A stretch of DNA of 64,000 bases from Prochlorococcus sp. AG-363-M17 (GCA_003278365.1 QCFS01000002.1:30902-94901), one strand, 5' to 3'; counted from the stretch's first letter, positions 6,242 through 15,965 are shown. Numbers and translations are program-made. Notes: generated by a model not told the origin, from the letters alone.

Positions 6242-8206
6242 ATGAAATTCCAAGAGAATCCACCAAAAAACTTCAAAAAAATCACCTCTGACATATCTGC
6301 CGAACTCGTAACAAAGGGTGCAAAATCCTACAAAGAACCACGCGTTATTGGAGACTGGGTCGTATGGCTTGAGCAAAGACCACTGGAAGGCGGACGAATA
6401 ACTGCCCTAATAAGACCATTCGGGAAACCTGAGCTAGAACCTCAAGAACTAACACCATCACCGATCAGCATTAAAAGCCGAATTCATGGATATGGAGGAG
6501 GAGTAATTGCAACCTCTAGCAATCAGAACCAACTATTGATTACCTGGATTGATGGTCAGGATGGATGTATCTGGAAACAATGTTGGGAGGGACTGCATAA
6601 AAACAAGAAAAAATCTAAACCCTGGCTCGAGCCAACCGAAGCACCCCTCAGATTGAACAAGCCAGATGATTCAGCCTTTGGAAATGGATTAATAGATGTC
6701 TCTCGACAACTCTGGTTGGGAATCATGGAGAAAGACGAAAAAGATTTTATTATTACTTTCTCATTAAATATAAAAAATCAAAACCCAAAGATTATTCATG
6801 AATCTAATGGCTTTGCTGGTTATTTAGCAATTAATCAAAAAGAGAACTTGTTGGCTTGGGTCGAATGGCATCAACCTTATATGCCTTGGGATGCAACCCA
6901 ACTTTGGTTGGCAAATATTCAAGAAACAGGATCTTTAAACCAAAAAACTTTAGTTAAGGGAACTACTAAAAACAAAGCAAAAAAAATATCGATTTTTCAA
7001 CCTATTTGGTCAAAAAATAATGAATTATTAGTTAGCGATGACAGTAATGGTTGGTGGAATCTAATTAAAGCAGAGCTAGCAGATCTAAATGATTTCGAAT
7101 CGATTAAATGGACTCAGCCCTGGCCAATAAAAGCCGAAACAGGAATGCCACAATGGATTTATGGAATGAGCACATGTGCTCTTGCAAATGAGAATATCCT
7201 TGTATCAACATGTGCGAATAGTGTATGGCAACTGCAACAATTCCAGTTAGATGGAAAAACTAAAACCATCGAGCAACCTTTTACAGATCTTTCTTATTTA
7301 AATGCTTACGGTGCAAAGGTCGTCGCTATAGCAAGTAATCACAACACCCCCTCAGGTCTTCTAGAGATAGATCTTAATGCCAAAGAATGGCACCATACTC
7401 CCGCTAATAAGATAAAAGTTTACCAATCTTCCTTAAGCATTGCTGAACACATTTGGTTTGAAGGTTTTAATAAACATCCCACACACGCATGGTTCTACCC
7501 ACCTAACCCAACCAAGCACAACAGAACTCCATTACTAGTTAAAAGCCACAGTGGTCCAACAAGTATGACCACCAATGGACTAAACCTTGCAATTCAATTC
7601 TGGACATCAAGAGGGTGGGGAGTAGTAGATGTAAACTACGGAGGCTCAACAGGGTTTGGGCGAAATTATCGTGAACGACTAAACAAAAAATGGGGAGAAG
7701 TCGATGTATTTGATTGTCAGGCTGCGGCTAAAGCATTAATTTCCCTAGGAAAAGCAGATCCAAAGCTAATTGCCATAGAAGGAGGAAGTGCAGGAGGATT
7801 TACTACCCTTGCCTGCTTATGCTTCTCGGATCTATTCAAAGTAGGGGCATGTCGTTATGCCGTAAGCGATTTAATAGCTATGGCTAAAAGTACGCATAGA
7901 TTTGAAAAAGATTACCTTGAAAACCTTATAGGCCATTTAACTGATAGTACCCATATTTACCAGAGTCGATCACCTTTGTTAAATGCAAAAAAAATAAAAT
8001 GTCCAGTGATATTTTTTCAGGGAATGAAAGATGATGTGGTCAATCCTAAGCATACTTTTGACATGGCAAATGCGTTGAAGGCTAATAATATTCCAGTAGA
8101 AGTCTTTACTTTCAAAGAAGAAGGGCATGGATTTAAAGATAGCTCGGTTAAGAAGCAAGTTTTATTGCTGACAGAGAGTTTTTTTAGGAAACACTTAAAG
8201 ATCTAA
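6242..8206 (+). CDS. S9 family prolyl oligopeptidase / dipeptidyl aminopeptidase
   Basis: A 654-residue peptidase. The N-terminal two thirds (about 30-390) is a divergent beta-propeller rich in Trp; the C-terminal 250 residues form the alpha/beta-hydrolase domain. The nucleophile lies in GGSAGG (Ser516), the acid in MKDDVV (Asp597 or Asp598) and the histidine in EEGHGF (His629). No signal peptide is seen, so it probably acts in the cytoplasm on short peptides. Its 3' end overlaps the sufS 3' end by four bases in convergent orientation. The exact substrate class cannot be read from sequence. Confidence 0.9.
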   Translation: MKFQENPPKNFKKITSDISAELVTKGAKSYKEPRVIGDWVVWLEQRPLEGGRITALIRPFGKPELEPQELTPSPISIKSRIHGYGGGVIATSSNQNQLLITWIDGQDGCIWKQCWEGLHKNKKKSKPWLEPTEAPLRLNKPDDSAFGNGLIDVSRQLWLGIMEKDEKDFIITFSLNIKNQNPKIIHESNGFAGYLAINQKENLLAWVEWHQPYMPWDATQLWLANIQETGSLNQKTLVKGTTKNKAKKISIFQPIWSKNNELLVSDDSNGWWNLIKAELADLNDFESIKWTQPWPIKAETGMPQWIYGMSTCALANENILVSTCANSVWQLQQFQLDGKTKTIEQPFTDLSYLNAYGAKVVAIASNHNTPSGLLEIDLNAKEWHHTPANKIKVYQSSLSIAEHIWFEGFNKHPTHAWFYPPNPTKHNRTPLLVKSHSGPTSMTTNGLNLAIQFWTSRGWGVVDVNYGGSTGFGRNYRERLNKKWGEVDVFDCQAAAKALISLGKADPKLIAIEGGSAGGFTTLACLCFSDLFKVGACRYAVSDLIAMAKSTHRFEKDYLENLIGHLTDSTHIYQSRSPLLNAKKIKCPVIFFQGMKDDVVNPKHTFDMANALKANNIPVEVFTFKEEGHGFKDSSVKKQVLLLTESFFRKHLKI

Positions 8207-9474
8207 CTATTCTTCCTTAAAAAAGATATAACTGAAATCAGTTCTTCAATAAATTGATCAATTTCTTGAATTGTTGTAGTAAAGCTAAGACTTGCTCTAG
8301 CCGTACTTGTTAAAGAATAATATCTATGCAATGGTTGACAACAATGATGTCCACTTCTGATACAGATTCCTGCAAGGTCTAACATTCCAGCAATATCATT
8401 TGAGTGCAAACCTTCAACAGTGAATGTAGCCAAAGCACCTCGATGTGGTTGCTTATCAGGGGGTGGTCCTAAGGTTCGCAATCCCTGAACTGAAAATAAC
8501 TTATCGAATAAATAGTTTATCAAATTTCTTTCCCATTTCTGTATATTATCAAAACCTAATTCTTCCAGATATTGAATAGCAGAGCCCATAGCAATTGATT
8601 CTGCAATTGCAGGTGTACCCGCCTCAAACTTTTGAGGAAGTTCTGCCCATGTTGAATGATCCAAGAATACATCTTGAATCATTTCACCACCTCCTAAGAA
8701 TGGAGGCATTTGATCAAGAATGTGTTCACGCCCCCAAAGAAAACCAACACCTGTTGGCCCACAGATTTTATGCGACGATCCCACAAGAAAATCAATATCG
8801 AGTGATCGAACATCAATAGGTTGATGAGCAAGACTTTGACACGCATCTACTAAAACCAATGACCCAAAGATCCTTGCAAGTTCGGCCACTTCTTTTATAG
8901 GGTTACAAGTTCCCAAAGTATTACTTATATGGACCAGACTAACGAGCTTGGTTTGTTTATTTAGCTTCTTGCGAAAATCATCAAAATCAAATTCACCAGA
9001 CTCAGTAATCCCAACATATCTAATACTGCAACCTGTTCTTTTTGCTAACAATTGCCAAGGAACCAAATTGCTATGATGTTCCATGATTGATAGAAGTATT
9101 TCATCTCCTTTCTCTAGATTCGCATCTCCCCATGAACGTGCGATCAAGTTAATACCTTCAGTGGCATTTCTGGTAAACACAATTTCTCGTGAAGATGATG
9201 CATTAACAAAATTGGCAGTGATGTCACGAGCACTCTCAAAAGCTTCAGTAGCTTTAACACTTAATTGATGAGCACCTCTATGAACATTGGCATTTTCATA
9301 AGTATAGTAATGCTCTAATGCTTTCAAAACCTGTAAAGGCTTCTGAGATGTTGCAGCATAGTCAAGATAAACAATTTGCGATTTAGTACTACCCTCTAAA
9401 CATAATTCCTGCAATAATGGAAAGTCTTCCCTAGCTCTTTCAGCAACATTTTTATCCACTAAATTCATGATCAC
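8203..9474 (-). CDS. sufS: Cysteine desulfurase SufS
   Basis: PLP enzyme that takes sulfur from cysteine as a persulfide for Fe-S cluster assembly. Group II features: PLP-binding lysine in GSSHKICGPTG (Lys236) and the active-site cysteine in RSGHHC (Cys378), here followed by a second Cys. The 423-residue length is normal. It is the last gene of sufB-sufC-sufD-sufS; its start overlaps the sufD stop by four bases (ATGA), implying translational coupling. No sufE is visible nearby. The 3' end overlaps the convergent S9 peptidase gene, leaving no room for a dedicated terminator. Confidence 0.95.
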   Translation of the reverse strand: MIMNLVDKNVAERAREDFPLLQELCLEGSTKSQIVYLDYAATSQKPLQVLKALEHYYTYENANVHRGAHQLSVKATEAFESARDITANFVNASSSREIVFTRNATEGINLIARSWGDANLEKGDEILLSIMEHHSNLVPWQLLAKRTGCSIRYVGITESGEFDFDDFRKKLNKQTKLVSLVHISNTLGTCNPIKEVAELARIFGSLVLVDACQSLAHQPIDVRSLDIDFLVGSSHKICGPTGVGFLWGREHILDQMPPFLGGGEMIQDVFLDHSTWAELPQKFEAGTPAIAESIAMGSAIQYLEELGFDNIQKWERNLINYLFDKLFSVQGLRTLGPPPDKQPHRGALATFTVEGLHSNDIAGMLDLAGICIRSGHHCCQPLHRYYSLTSTARASLSFTTTIQEIDQFIEELISVISFLRKNS

Positions 9475-10700
9475 AATCTCCCTATCAATTGATCGATAAT
9501 ATTCGAGCGATCATCATTGAATTGCAAATATTTTATTATATCCTGACAGTAACCTTTTAAGAGTAGTTGAGTTGCATCAATAGAGCCAATACCCCTACTT
9601 TGCATATAAAAAAGCTCTTCTTCCTGAAGCTGTGTTACCGTAGCCCCATGAGAGCATTTGACATCATCTGCCACAATGGTCAACTGCGGTTTAGTGTCCA
9701 CACGAGCTTTATTTGATAGCAACAAATTTCTACTTAATTGAGATGCATTAGTTCTTTGAGCAACCCGAGGTACATCAATATTACCCATGAAGATCGAATG
9801 CGAGGAATCAATCGCTACAGCTTTATTTAATTGTTCCAAGCATCCTTCTGGTCCATCAAAACGAACAGTTGAGTTAGTAGTAATTTCCTCATGAGCTTTT
9901 GTGCATTGAAGCCCACGCAAAATTGTTTTAGCAAAACCATTTAATTGAACAACATGTTGGTGTAAGCGACTCAATGTCCAACCTGCTTGAACAGAAGTTA
10001 AGGCATATTCACTTCGCAAATCTTGCTGAATAACTAAATCTGCCACGCAAGTTGCATCGCCCCCACCTAAAGCTAACCAACCATGGTTTAAAGAAGCTTC
10101 TTTGCCAAGATAAATTTCCAATAAGTGACTATGCGACGAATCAGAATTACCCAATACAATATGTTGAAGATCCAGATGAGTTTTAGGTTCTAGTACTAAG
10201 ACAATGCGAGTAGCAGCAAGCTCTCCTGCTGCATTATCTAGGACCATCTCAAGCGAAGGGAGATCAGTACCGTTAACACGCAAGGCAAGGACTCTTCCTG
10301 CACATGCATTATTTAGTGCCACACTCCAATCATCATTAGCTGCAGAATGATCAATGGCATTACCTAAGAAACGATTCAATTCATTTGAACTTATATATGA
10401 AAACCCCTTAGGCAATGATTGAGAGTCCATCCCTGGACGAACTACAAATCGGACAGTATCCGAGGAAGAAGATGGGGGCAATTGCTGCTCACTAAAGCCA
10501 GAAAACTTTGATGCCCTGGAAGCCAATGGAAGCTTAAAAAGCAATTTAATTCGCTCAAGATCACTGAAACGCCAATCTTCATCTGAGCTTGCTGGCAAGC
10601 CAGCAAGCTGAAGAGATTGACGACCTCTTAATTGAAAGCTCTCCAGAAGTCCCTCTGGCGCAGGTAATGAATTAATCCAATTAACACTTGGAGAAATCAT
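9471..10700 (-). CDS. sufD: Fe-S cluster assembly scaffold protein SufD
   Basis: Part of the SufBC2D scaffold on which Fe-S clusters are built. The N-terminal region carries the family pattern WINSLPAPEG and SSDEDWRFSD; the C-terminal half is the beta-helix typical of SufB/SufD with KCSHGATVTQL, including the conserved H-G-A-T, and the MQSRGI element. The frame is open back to 10751, but that start would overlap sufC by 44 bp; the ATG at 10700 gives about 409 residues, starts seven residues before the conserved WINSLP and lies eight bases after sufC. I prefer it. Co-transcribed with the rest of the suf operon. Confidence 0.93.
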   Translation of the reverse strand: MISPSVNWINSLPAPEGLLESFQLRGRQSLQLAGLPASSDEDWRFSDLERIKLLFKLPLASRASKFSGFSEQQLPPSSSSDTVRFVVRPGMDSQSLPKGFSYISSNELNRFLGNAIDHSAANDDWSVALNNACAGRVLALRVNGTDLPSLEMVLDNAAGELAATRIVLVLEPKTHLDLQHIVLGNSDSSHSHLLEIYLGKEASLNHGWLALGGGDATCVADLVIQQDLRSEYALTSVQAGWTLSRLHQHVVQLNGFAKTILRGLQCTKAHEEITTNSTVRFDGPEGCLEQLNKAVAIDSSHSIFMGNIDVPRVAQRTNASQLSRNLLLSNKARVDTKPQLTIVADDVKCSHGATVTQLQEEELFYMQSRGIGSIDATQLLLKGYCQDIIKYLQFNDDRSNIIDQLIGRL

Positions 10701-10707
10701 TCTCAAT

Positions 10708-11496
10708 TCAACTCTGCTTAGTAGAGCTAAGTTCTTCTTCAAGCCACTCATATCCTAATCTTTCCAATTCCAAAGCCAACTCGCATCCTCCAGTTCGAAC
10801 AATCTTGCCTGAAGACATAACATGAACAAAATCAGGTGTAATTTCGCTTAGAAGTCTCTGATAATGAGTTATCAAAAGGATTGCATTTTCTGGTTTTGCA
10901 AGTTCATTAACCCCTGCAGCCACAATTCTCAAAGCATCAATATCTAAACCAGAATCAGTTTCATCTAGAATCGAAAGAACTGGTTCCAATAAAGCCATCT
11001 GAAGTATTTCATTTCGTTTTTTCTCCCCCCCTGAAAAACCTTCGTTAACGCTGCGCTCCAGGAAAGCAGGATCCATCTGGACTAATTTTATACGGGAGCG
11101 CACCAAATCTTCAAAAGCGAACGTATCCAATTCTTCTTCTCCCAATTGCTTTCGCCTTGAGTTAGTAGCTACTCGTAAAAACTCCAGATTACTAACACCT
11201 GGTATTTCTACTGGATACTGAAATCCCAGAAAAACACCAATTCTTGATCTTTCTTCTGGCTCAAGAGACAATAAATCTTTTCCAAGAAATACTACTTTTC
11301 CTTTGTTGACCTTATAAGAAGGGTGGCCAGCTAAAACTTTAGAAAGAGTACTTTTCCCACTGCCATTTCGACCCATTACTGCATGAATCTCTCCTGCATT
11401 AATCCTGAGATTAACTCCTTTCAAAATGCTCTGATCTTCAACACTAGCGTGCAAGTCAGAAATTTCTAATATTGTTTCTGAAGACGAGTTAATCAC
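10708..11496 (-). CDS. sufC: Fe-S cluster assembly ATPase SufC
   Basis: ABC-type ATPase of the SufBCD complex. Walker A is GRNGSGKST at 42-50; the signature is [11 protein letters not shown] near 154; Walker B with the SufC-typical aspartate-rich end is [12 protein letters not shown] near 175. The length of 262 residues is normal. It lies 58 bp downstream of sufB and is followed by sufD. ATP hydrolysis in the complex is known to drive rearrangement of SufB and SufD that exposes the cluster-building site. Confidence 0.96.
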   Translation of the reverse strand: MINSSSETILEISDLHASVEDQSILKGVNLRINAGEIHAVMGRNGSGKSTLSKVLAGHPSYKVNKGKVVFLGKDLLSLEPEERSRIGVFLGFQYPVEIPGVSNLEFLRVATNSRRKQLGEEELDTFAFEDLVRSRIKLVQMDPAFLERSVNEGFSGGEKKRNEILQMALLEPVLSILDETDSGLDIDALRIVAAGVNELAKPENAILLITHYQRLLSEITPDFVHVMSSGKIVRTGGCELALELERLGYEWLEEELSSTKQS

Positions 11497-11554
11497 AACA
11501 AAAAAATAAAAGTCATTTTCAAAAGGTAAAAGAAATCAATTCTAAATTCATCTA

Positions 11555-12997
11555 TCATCCTACTGAACCCTCTAATTTTAAGGCCAATAATTTATCTGCT
11601 TCAGCAGCAAACTCCATAGGAAGTTGATTAAAAACATCCCTGCAGAAACCACTGACCATCATAGACACTGCCTCTTCAAAGCCAATACCTCGACTTTGCA
11701 AGTAAAACAATTGGTCTTCTGAAATCCTACACGTGCTTGCCTCATGTTCAATACTTGAGATTGCATTCTGAGATCTAATATAAGGGTAAGTGTTGGCTGC
11801 AGCTTTGTCTCCAATTAACATTGAATCACATTGACTATAATTACGAGCAGCAACAGCTTTTGGTCCCATTTGGACTAATCCACGATAGCTATTACTTGAG
11901 TTACCAGCACTAATCCCTTTACTAACAATTGTAGACCTGGTTCCTGGACCTATATGTATCATTTTTGTACCTGTGTCAGCCTTCTGCATGTTGTTAGTTA
12001 ATGCAACAGAGTAAAACTCACCCACAGAATCCTTACCTTGAAGAACGCAACTAGGATACTTCCATGTTATCGAAGAGCCTGTCTCAACTTGAGACCAACT
12101 TATCTTGCTCCTGTGACCTCTACATTGACCTCGCTTAGTAACAAAGTTGTAGATTCCTCCAACACCATTTTCGTCACCTGAATACCAATTTTGTACTGTT
12201 GAATATTTAATAGATGCCTCATCAAGAGCGACTAGTTCTACAACTGCAGCATGCAAAGTATTTGTATCAAACATTGGAGCAGTACATCCCTCTAGGTAAC
12301 TTACTGAGGAATGATCTTCTGCGATAATTAAAGTTCTTTCAAACTGGCCAACATCGCCAGAGTTAATTCGAAAGTAAGACGACAAGTCCATAGGACATTC
12401 AACACCCTTAGGTATATAAACAAACGAACCATCACTAAAGACAGCAGAATTCAAGGCTGCGAAGAAATTATCATTTAAAGGGACTACAGTACCTAAATAC
12501 TTCTGAACCAAGTCAGGGTATTCATTCACCGCTTCACTTATTGAGCAAAAAACGACTCCCTGTTCTGCCAGTTGTTCCTTATATGTAGTTGCGATAGAGA
12601 CACTATCAAATACTGCATCAACAGCCACATTAGAGAGTCGTTTCTGCTCACTTAAAGGTATTCCTAATTTATCAAAAGTTTCTAATAATTTCGGATCAAC
12701 TTCATCAAGACTTTGTTTCTTTTGATTACTTTTAGGAGCCGAATAATAAATAATATCTTGATAGTCTAATTTAGAATAGCCAAGTTCTGCCCAATTAGGC
12801 TCTTTCATCTTCAACCATTGCTTATAAGCTTTCAAGCGAAAGTCCAAAAGAAATTCAGGCTCATTCTTCTTAGATGAAATTAGACGTACTACATCTTCAG
12901 TTATACCCTTAGTTATCTTTTCAGCTTCGATATCTGTAACGAAGCCGTATTTATAAGGTTGAGAGACTAAATCCTCAACAACATTTTGACTTGTCAT
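11555..12997 (-). CDS. sufB: Fe-S cluster assembly scaffold protein SufB
   Basis: First gene of the operon. With the ATG at 12997 the product has 480 residues, the usual SufB length; the frame is open to a TTG at 13018, which I consider less likely. Recognisable elements are the [18 protein letters not shown] block, [19 protein letters not shown], and the C-terminal [12 protein letters not shown] and [11 protein letters not shown]. SufB receives sulfur from SufS and holds the nascent cluster. The 300 bp upstream contains the promoter and a possible operator palindrome. Confidence 0.96.
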   Translation of the reverse strand: MTSQNVVEDLVSQPYKYGFVTDIEAEKITKGITEDVVRLISSKKNEPEFLLDFRLKAYKQWLKMKEPNWAELGYSKLDYQDIIYYSAPKSNQKKQSLDEVDPKLLETFDKLGIPLSEQKRLSNVAVDAVFDSVSIATTYKEQLAEQGVVFCSISEAVNEYPDLVQKYLGTVVPLNDNFFAALNSAVFSDGSFVYIPKGVECPMDLSSYFRINSGDVGQFERTLIIAEDHSSVSYLEGCTAPMFDTNTLHAAVVELVALDEASIKYSTVQNWYSGDENGVGGIYNFVTKRGQCRGHRSKISWSQVETGSSITWKYPSCVLQGKDSVGEFYSVALTNNMQKADTGTKMIHIGPGTRSTIVSKGISAGNSSNSYRGLVQMGPKAVAARNYSQCDSMLIGDKAAANTYPYIRSQNAISSIEHEASTCRISEDQLFYLQSRGIGFEEAVSMMVSGFCRDVFNQLPMEFAAEADKLLALKLEGSVG

Positions 12998-13018
12998 GTC
13001 AATAGGCAGGTTGAACAA

Positions 13019-13324
13019 CTAGTTTGGCTTTGCAAAATCCATTAAAAGTGGCTGATAGTCAATCTTAATGGTTTTATTAAAACATTAGGTCCCAAAGTAC
13101 AAAAGGTTTAAGCAGATGAACTCTTAAGGGGGCCACAGGAAGGAGTCCAGAGACCTCAAGGTCTTTTGCAGTCTAAGAAAGTACTTCAACTTTACTAGTA
13201 AAGCTTCGGTTTCATTACTCCTGACATGAACTATAAAAAGTTTATTGAGCCATAGCTCTAATAGGCCTATATAACTAGATTCATTAAAAGTTCTCTGGAA
13301 CGGTCCAACCACTTACTCCTAGTA
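13019..13324. promoter_or_regulatory. Divergent intergenic region upstream of sufB, with a 14-bp palindrome
   Basis: No convincing gene is present; a minus-strand frame at 13124-13312 has a non-protein-like composition and no ribosome-binding site. The region holds a perfect palindrome CTTTACTAGTAAAG at 13190-13203 and a small hairpin AGACC-TCAA-GGTCT at 13151-13164 followed by TTT, which could end a short plus-strand RNA. The sequence must carry promoters for sufBCDS (minus) and the 124-residue unknown (plus). The known cyanobacterial SufR operator pattern CAAC-N6-GTTG is not seen here. Confidence 0.45.
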
Positions 13325-13699
13325 ATGACGAATAAATCCCCTAACGAATTATCTACACCTTTAAGCCGCCAAGAAATTGAGCTCATTGAGGCAACTGTCC
13401 TTCCTGCCCTAGAAAAACATCACCTGCGTCTACTAGCCCACTGTCTTGCATGCTTTCAAAGCATTAGCAACGCTGAAAGTGGAGAACTTCCAGATGAAGA
13501 CCTTAGGATTGGTTGGTGCATGAAACAGCCCACCCTGACTAGGGAGCAAACATTTATACCTATTTTGTTAAAACAGCTCCACTCAGCAGGTTGTCAACTA
13601 GAAACATTGGCAAATAGCTTCGGAATAACCCCGTTAGAACTTACTCTTCAACATCTGATCAAGAGCAAACTCCTTCAACATGAACAAATAGAGCCCTAA
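13325..13699 (+). CDS. Conserved hypothetical protein divergent from the suf operon
   Basis: A 124-residue soluble, acidic protein I do not recognise beyond a feeling of cyanobacterial conservation. It is mostly helical by composition. A pattern LETLANSFGITPLELTLQHLI near the C-terminus could form a helix-turn-helix-like unit, and Cys residues occur at about positions 40, 43, 65 and 91. In other cyanobacteria the repressor SufR occupies the position divergent from sufB, but this protein is about half the SufR length and lacks the DeoR-type N-terminal helix-turn-helix and the C-terminal cluster-binding cysteines in the expected spacing, so I do not call it SufR. Confidence 0.7.
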   Translation: MTNKSPNELSTPLSRQEIELIEATVLPALEKHHLRLLAHCLACFQSISNAESGELPDEDLRIGWCMKQPTLTREQTFIPILLKQLHSAGCQLETLANSFGITPLELTLQHLIKSKLLQHEQIEP

Positions 13700-13793
13700 G
13701 CAATATCAAGACGACAAAACCCTTATGGGGTGTTCATCCGCTTTGACCCACTCGTAATTGCTACGCAACTGTAAAAAAAACACATTTCAAAAA

Positions 13794-13900
13794 GGGCTCA
13801 GATTCAACTCAAGCAAAATTGATCCCAGATACTCGTTTACAGGAAATCTGATGAGATCCCTCTTTTTGCAATGGTTCTTACTACCTAGTGGATTGAGCCC
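13794..13900 (+). promoter_or_regulatory. Long-range paired element in the leader of the DUF4912 gene
   Basis: GGGCTCA at 13794-13800 is perfectly complementary to TGAGCCC at 13894-13900. Between them CAGAT (13826-13830) pairs with ATCTG (13846-13850). The 274-bp gap between the two genes also has a small hairpin near 13720 (ACCCTTATGGGGT). A 23-codon frame at 13851-13922 sits inside the element. Pairing is seen; function is unknown. Confidence 0.3.
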
Positions 13901-13973
13901 AGATCACCTAAACAGTCAGTAGATCCTGACCCCAGAGCAAGGAGTTAAACGTAATCTTCAAATTGATCCGAGA

Positions 13974-15107
13974 ATGATCCCAAATAAAAACGGAGGTTTT
14001 CAAGACGTGGCTCAAGCGCAAGATTTTCTGACACGTCTCACCTTGCGCCAACTTAGGCATATGGCCAGTGACTTAGGTGTATCTCTCTACAGTAGAAAGA
14101 CGAAAGCTGCACTAGTAAAAGCTATTGCTCAAAAGCAAGAAAAAAAGACTGCTGATATTGAACGTCAATCAGAAGATCCTGTTATTAGCGAAGAACAAAC
14201 AACACAAGGAAATTCAACTAGTGTTGTGTTTGTTCCAAGAGACCCAGAATGGGCTTATGTTTTTTGGGACATATCTGAAGCAGATCGCGAAAGTGCTATT
14301 TCAAGAGGAGCAAGTCGTCTTTGTCTCCGTTTAACTGATGTGACAACCAATGAAACCAGAAATATCAACCAACAGACTCTCCAGGAAGTAACAGTAGATA
14401 GTCACAGTACTGAATGGTACCTACCCATTCCACTATGCGATCGTGACTACAGAATTGAGCTTGGTTACAGAGTTAATAAAAATTGGATGTCCTTAGCATT
14501 CTCAAAAGTCGCACGTGTTCCCGCGCAACATCCAAGCAATCAAATCCTTGATGAATTCGTACCATTCAGCCTCAACAACACATCAAGCTCAGGTGACTTT
14601 GTAGCTGACAACTCCATCCAAACAACTTATGAGTCCAGAGACAGTGGTCTTCACGAACGCTTGTATCAACGCGCGACAACCCACGTCCATAAGAAACGAA
14701 TAGGATCCGAAGAGTTTCAAGAGAACACTTATTCCCATACTCACAACAAAGGTATTAATGATTCCGGAATAGGACTATGGGCTAGCGGTAGAAACGAATC
14801 AGGGATTGGTGGAGTATTCCAGCAAAAGGAAGAGAAGCCATTTTGGCTAGTAGCAGATGCAGAACTTATTGTCTATGGCTCAACTGACCCATCAGCCAGG
14901 CTAACGATAGGAGGGGAAGAAGTTCCACTCACCAGCGAGGGGACATTTAGATTGCAAGTTCCATTTCGCGATGGTCAGCAAAATTATCCTATCAAGGCCA
15001 CTGCTGCAAATGGTGATCAATTCCGCAACATCACGCTAACATTTGAACGTGTTACTCCCGAAGATAATTCGAGTCCCAAAATCAATGCTAATTCAGATTG
15101 GTTTTAA
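13974..15107 (+). CDS. DUF4912 domain protein with N-terminal SAP/Rho-N-like motif
   Basis: The N-terminus (about 14-52) has LTLRQLRHMASDLGVSLYSRKTKAALVKAI split over a helix-turn-helix resembling the Rho N-terminal/SAP nucleic-acid-binding motif. Residues about 80-190 match DUF4912, with VPRDPEWAYVFWDIS and DRDYRIELGY as landmarks; a C-terminal Ig-like or beta-rich segment (about 285-360) contains ADAELIVYGSTDPSA and the end of a beta-sandwich. Cyanobacterial members of this family are uncharacterised. The gene has an unusually long leader with potential RNA structure. It is 377 residues, with a polar variable linker at about 195-280. No membrane segments. Confidence 0.8.
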   Translation: MIPNKNGGFQDVAQAQDFLTRLTLRQLRHMASDLGVSLYSRKTKAALVKAIAQKQEKKTADIERQSEDPVISEEQTTQGNSTSVVFVPRDPEWAYVFWDISEADRESAISRGASRLCLRLTDVTTNETRNINQQTLQEVTVDSHSTEWYLPIPLCDRDYRIELGYRVNKNWMSLAFSKVARVPAQHPSNQILDEFVPFSLNNTSSSGDFVADNSIQTTYESRDSGLHERLYQRATTHVHKKRIGSEEFQENTYSHTHNKGINDSGIGLWASGRNESGIGGVFQQKEEKPFWLVADAELIVYGSTDPSARLTIGGEEVPLTSEGTFRLQVPFRDGQQNYPIKATAANGDQFRNITLTFERVTPEDNSSPKINANSDWF

Positions 15108-15132
15108 GAAAATTTTCTCTGTAAGCATATAA

Positions 15133-15303
15133 ATGTTACGTAAGTTTGTAGCAGTTACTCCAATTGCAGGCGCAATACTTTTTCCAATAGTTGTACCTTT
15201 TTCAATAGCACATTTCGGCATAAGTGCAGGAATAATAATAGCTTTGTTACTAAGTTGCGCATGGTTCATATCTATGCTGAGCACTTCAGAAATGCCGCAT
15301 TAG
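15133..15303 (+). CDS. Small conserved two-helix membrane protein (56 aa)
   Basis: Reads MLRKFVAVTPIAGAILFPIV and ends WFISMLSTSEMPH. Two hydrophobic segments (about 6-24 and 29-50) with a short polar turn suggest a two-span membrane protein. I recall close relatives ending in the same TSEMPH motif in marine Synechococcus and Prochlorococcus, but none with a known role. It starts 25 bp after the DUF4912 gene and could be co-transcribed. An antisense frame at 15093-15284 is a shadow. Confidence 0.7.
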   Translation: MLRKFVAVTPIAGAILFPIVVPFSIAHFGISAGIIIALLLSCAWFISMLSTSEMPH

Positions 15304-15366
15304 GATTCCCTCAGTTAGAAATTATGATAAGCAAAGTTTTCAAACACCTAACTACATATTCATCAG

Positions 15367-15807
15367 ATGTCAAACTTTAAATCTTACAGCACATCGAAAA
15401 TTAGGTTGCTAAAACTTAGTTCATTCTTTGCGGTACTCACCTTATTCTTTTTTGGGAACAAAACATTAAGCGATGACTATAAACTAGAAACACTTCCTTC
15501 TTTAAAGCTTCTAAAAACGATTCAGTTAAAGGCCTATGATTGTGCCCGCAAAAATAATGAGGATTCATGCCTTGAAACTCAGAATTTAGTTAATCCGCTT
15601 ATGGACAATAAACTTCTATCTATAAGCTGCAAAGATACTATATGGACATTACTTATGAATGCCAAGAAGAGCAGTGTAAATGATCTGAATCGAGTCAACT
15701 CAATCGAATCACCGGCCATGAAACTAACAACAATCTGTCTCAAGAAAGATAAAAAGCAAGGGTCTCCTAGAGGAGGGCTTAGGAAAAACTCTCAAACTCG
15801 TACATAG
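15367..15807 (+). CDS. Hypothetical secreted protein with four cysteines
   Basis: A 146-residue protein with an N-terminal hydrophobic segment (about 13-31, LLKLSSFFAVLTLFFFG) preceded by basic residues, consistent with a signal peptide or anchor. The mature part is polar with four cysteines (YDCARK, DSCLET, SISCKD, TICLKK) that could form two disulfides, and a basic Gly/Arg/Lys-rich C-terminus. I do not recognise a family. It lies between the small membrane protein and pgm on the same strand, with about 63 and 158 bp of non-coding sequence on either side. Confidence 0.6.
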   Translation: MSNFKSYSTSKIRLLKLSSFFAVLTLFFFGNKTLSDDYKLETLPSLKLLKTIQLKAYDCARKNNEDSCLETQNLVNPLMDNKLLSISCKDTIWTLLMNAKKSSVNDLNRVNSIESPAMKLTTICLKKDKKQGSPRGGLRKNSQTRT

Positions 15808-15965
15808 TGTTCATAGTCGCCAGAAAGCGATTTGAAAAGCAAAACTTACAAGCACTCTTTAGATGCGACTAAGAAACCCTTCATAGATGCGCTCTGATAA
15901 ATGATTTTTATTTATCAAAATAAAAATAGACTTTCCCCGATTTCCACTCTCTACCTAGCGACTTT

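Noticed and set aside
13124..13312. 62-residue minus-strand frame upstream of sufB
   Set aside because: No ribosome-binding site, unusual composition, and it covers the palindrome and hairpin of the divergent control region.
13851..13922. 23-codon frame in the DUF4912 leader
   Set aside because: Not listed as a gene: it begins inside an RNA helix and has no recognisable protein; kept only as part of the leader observation.
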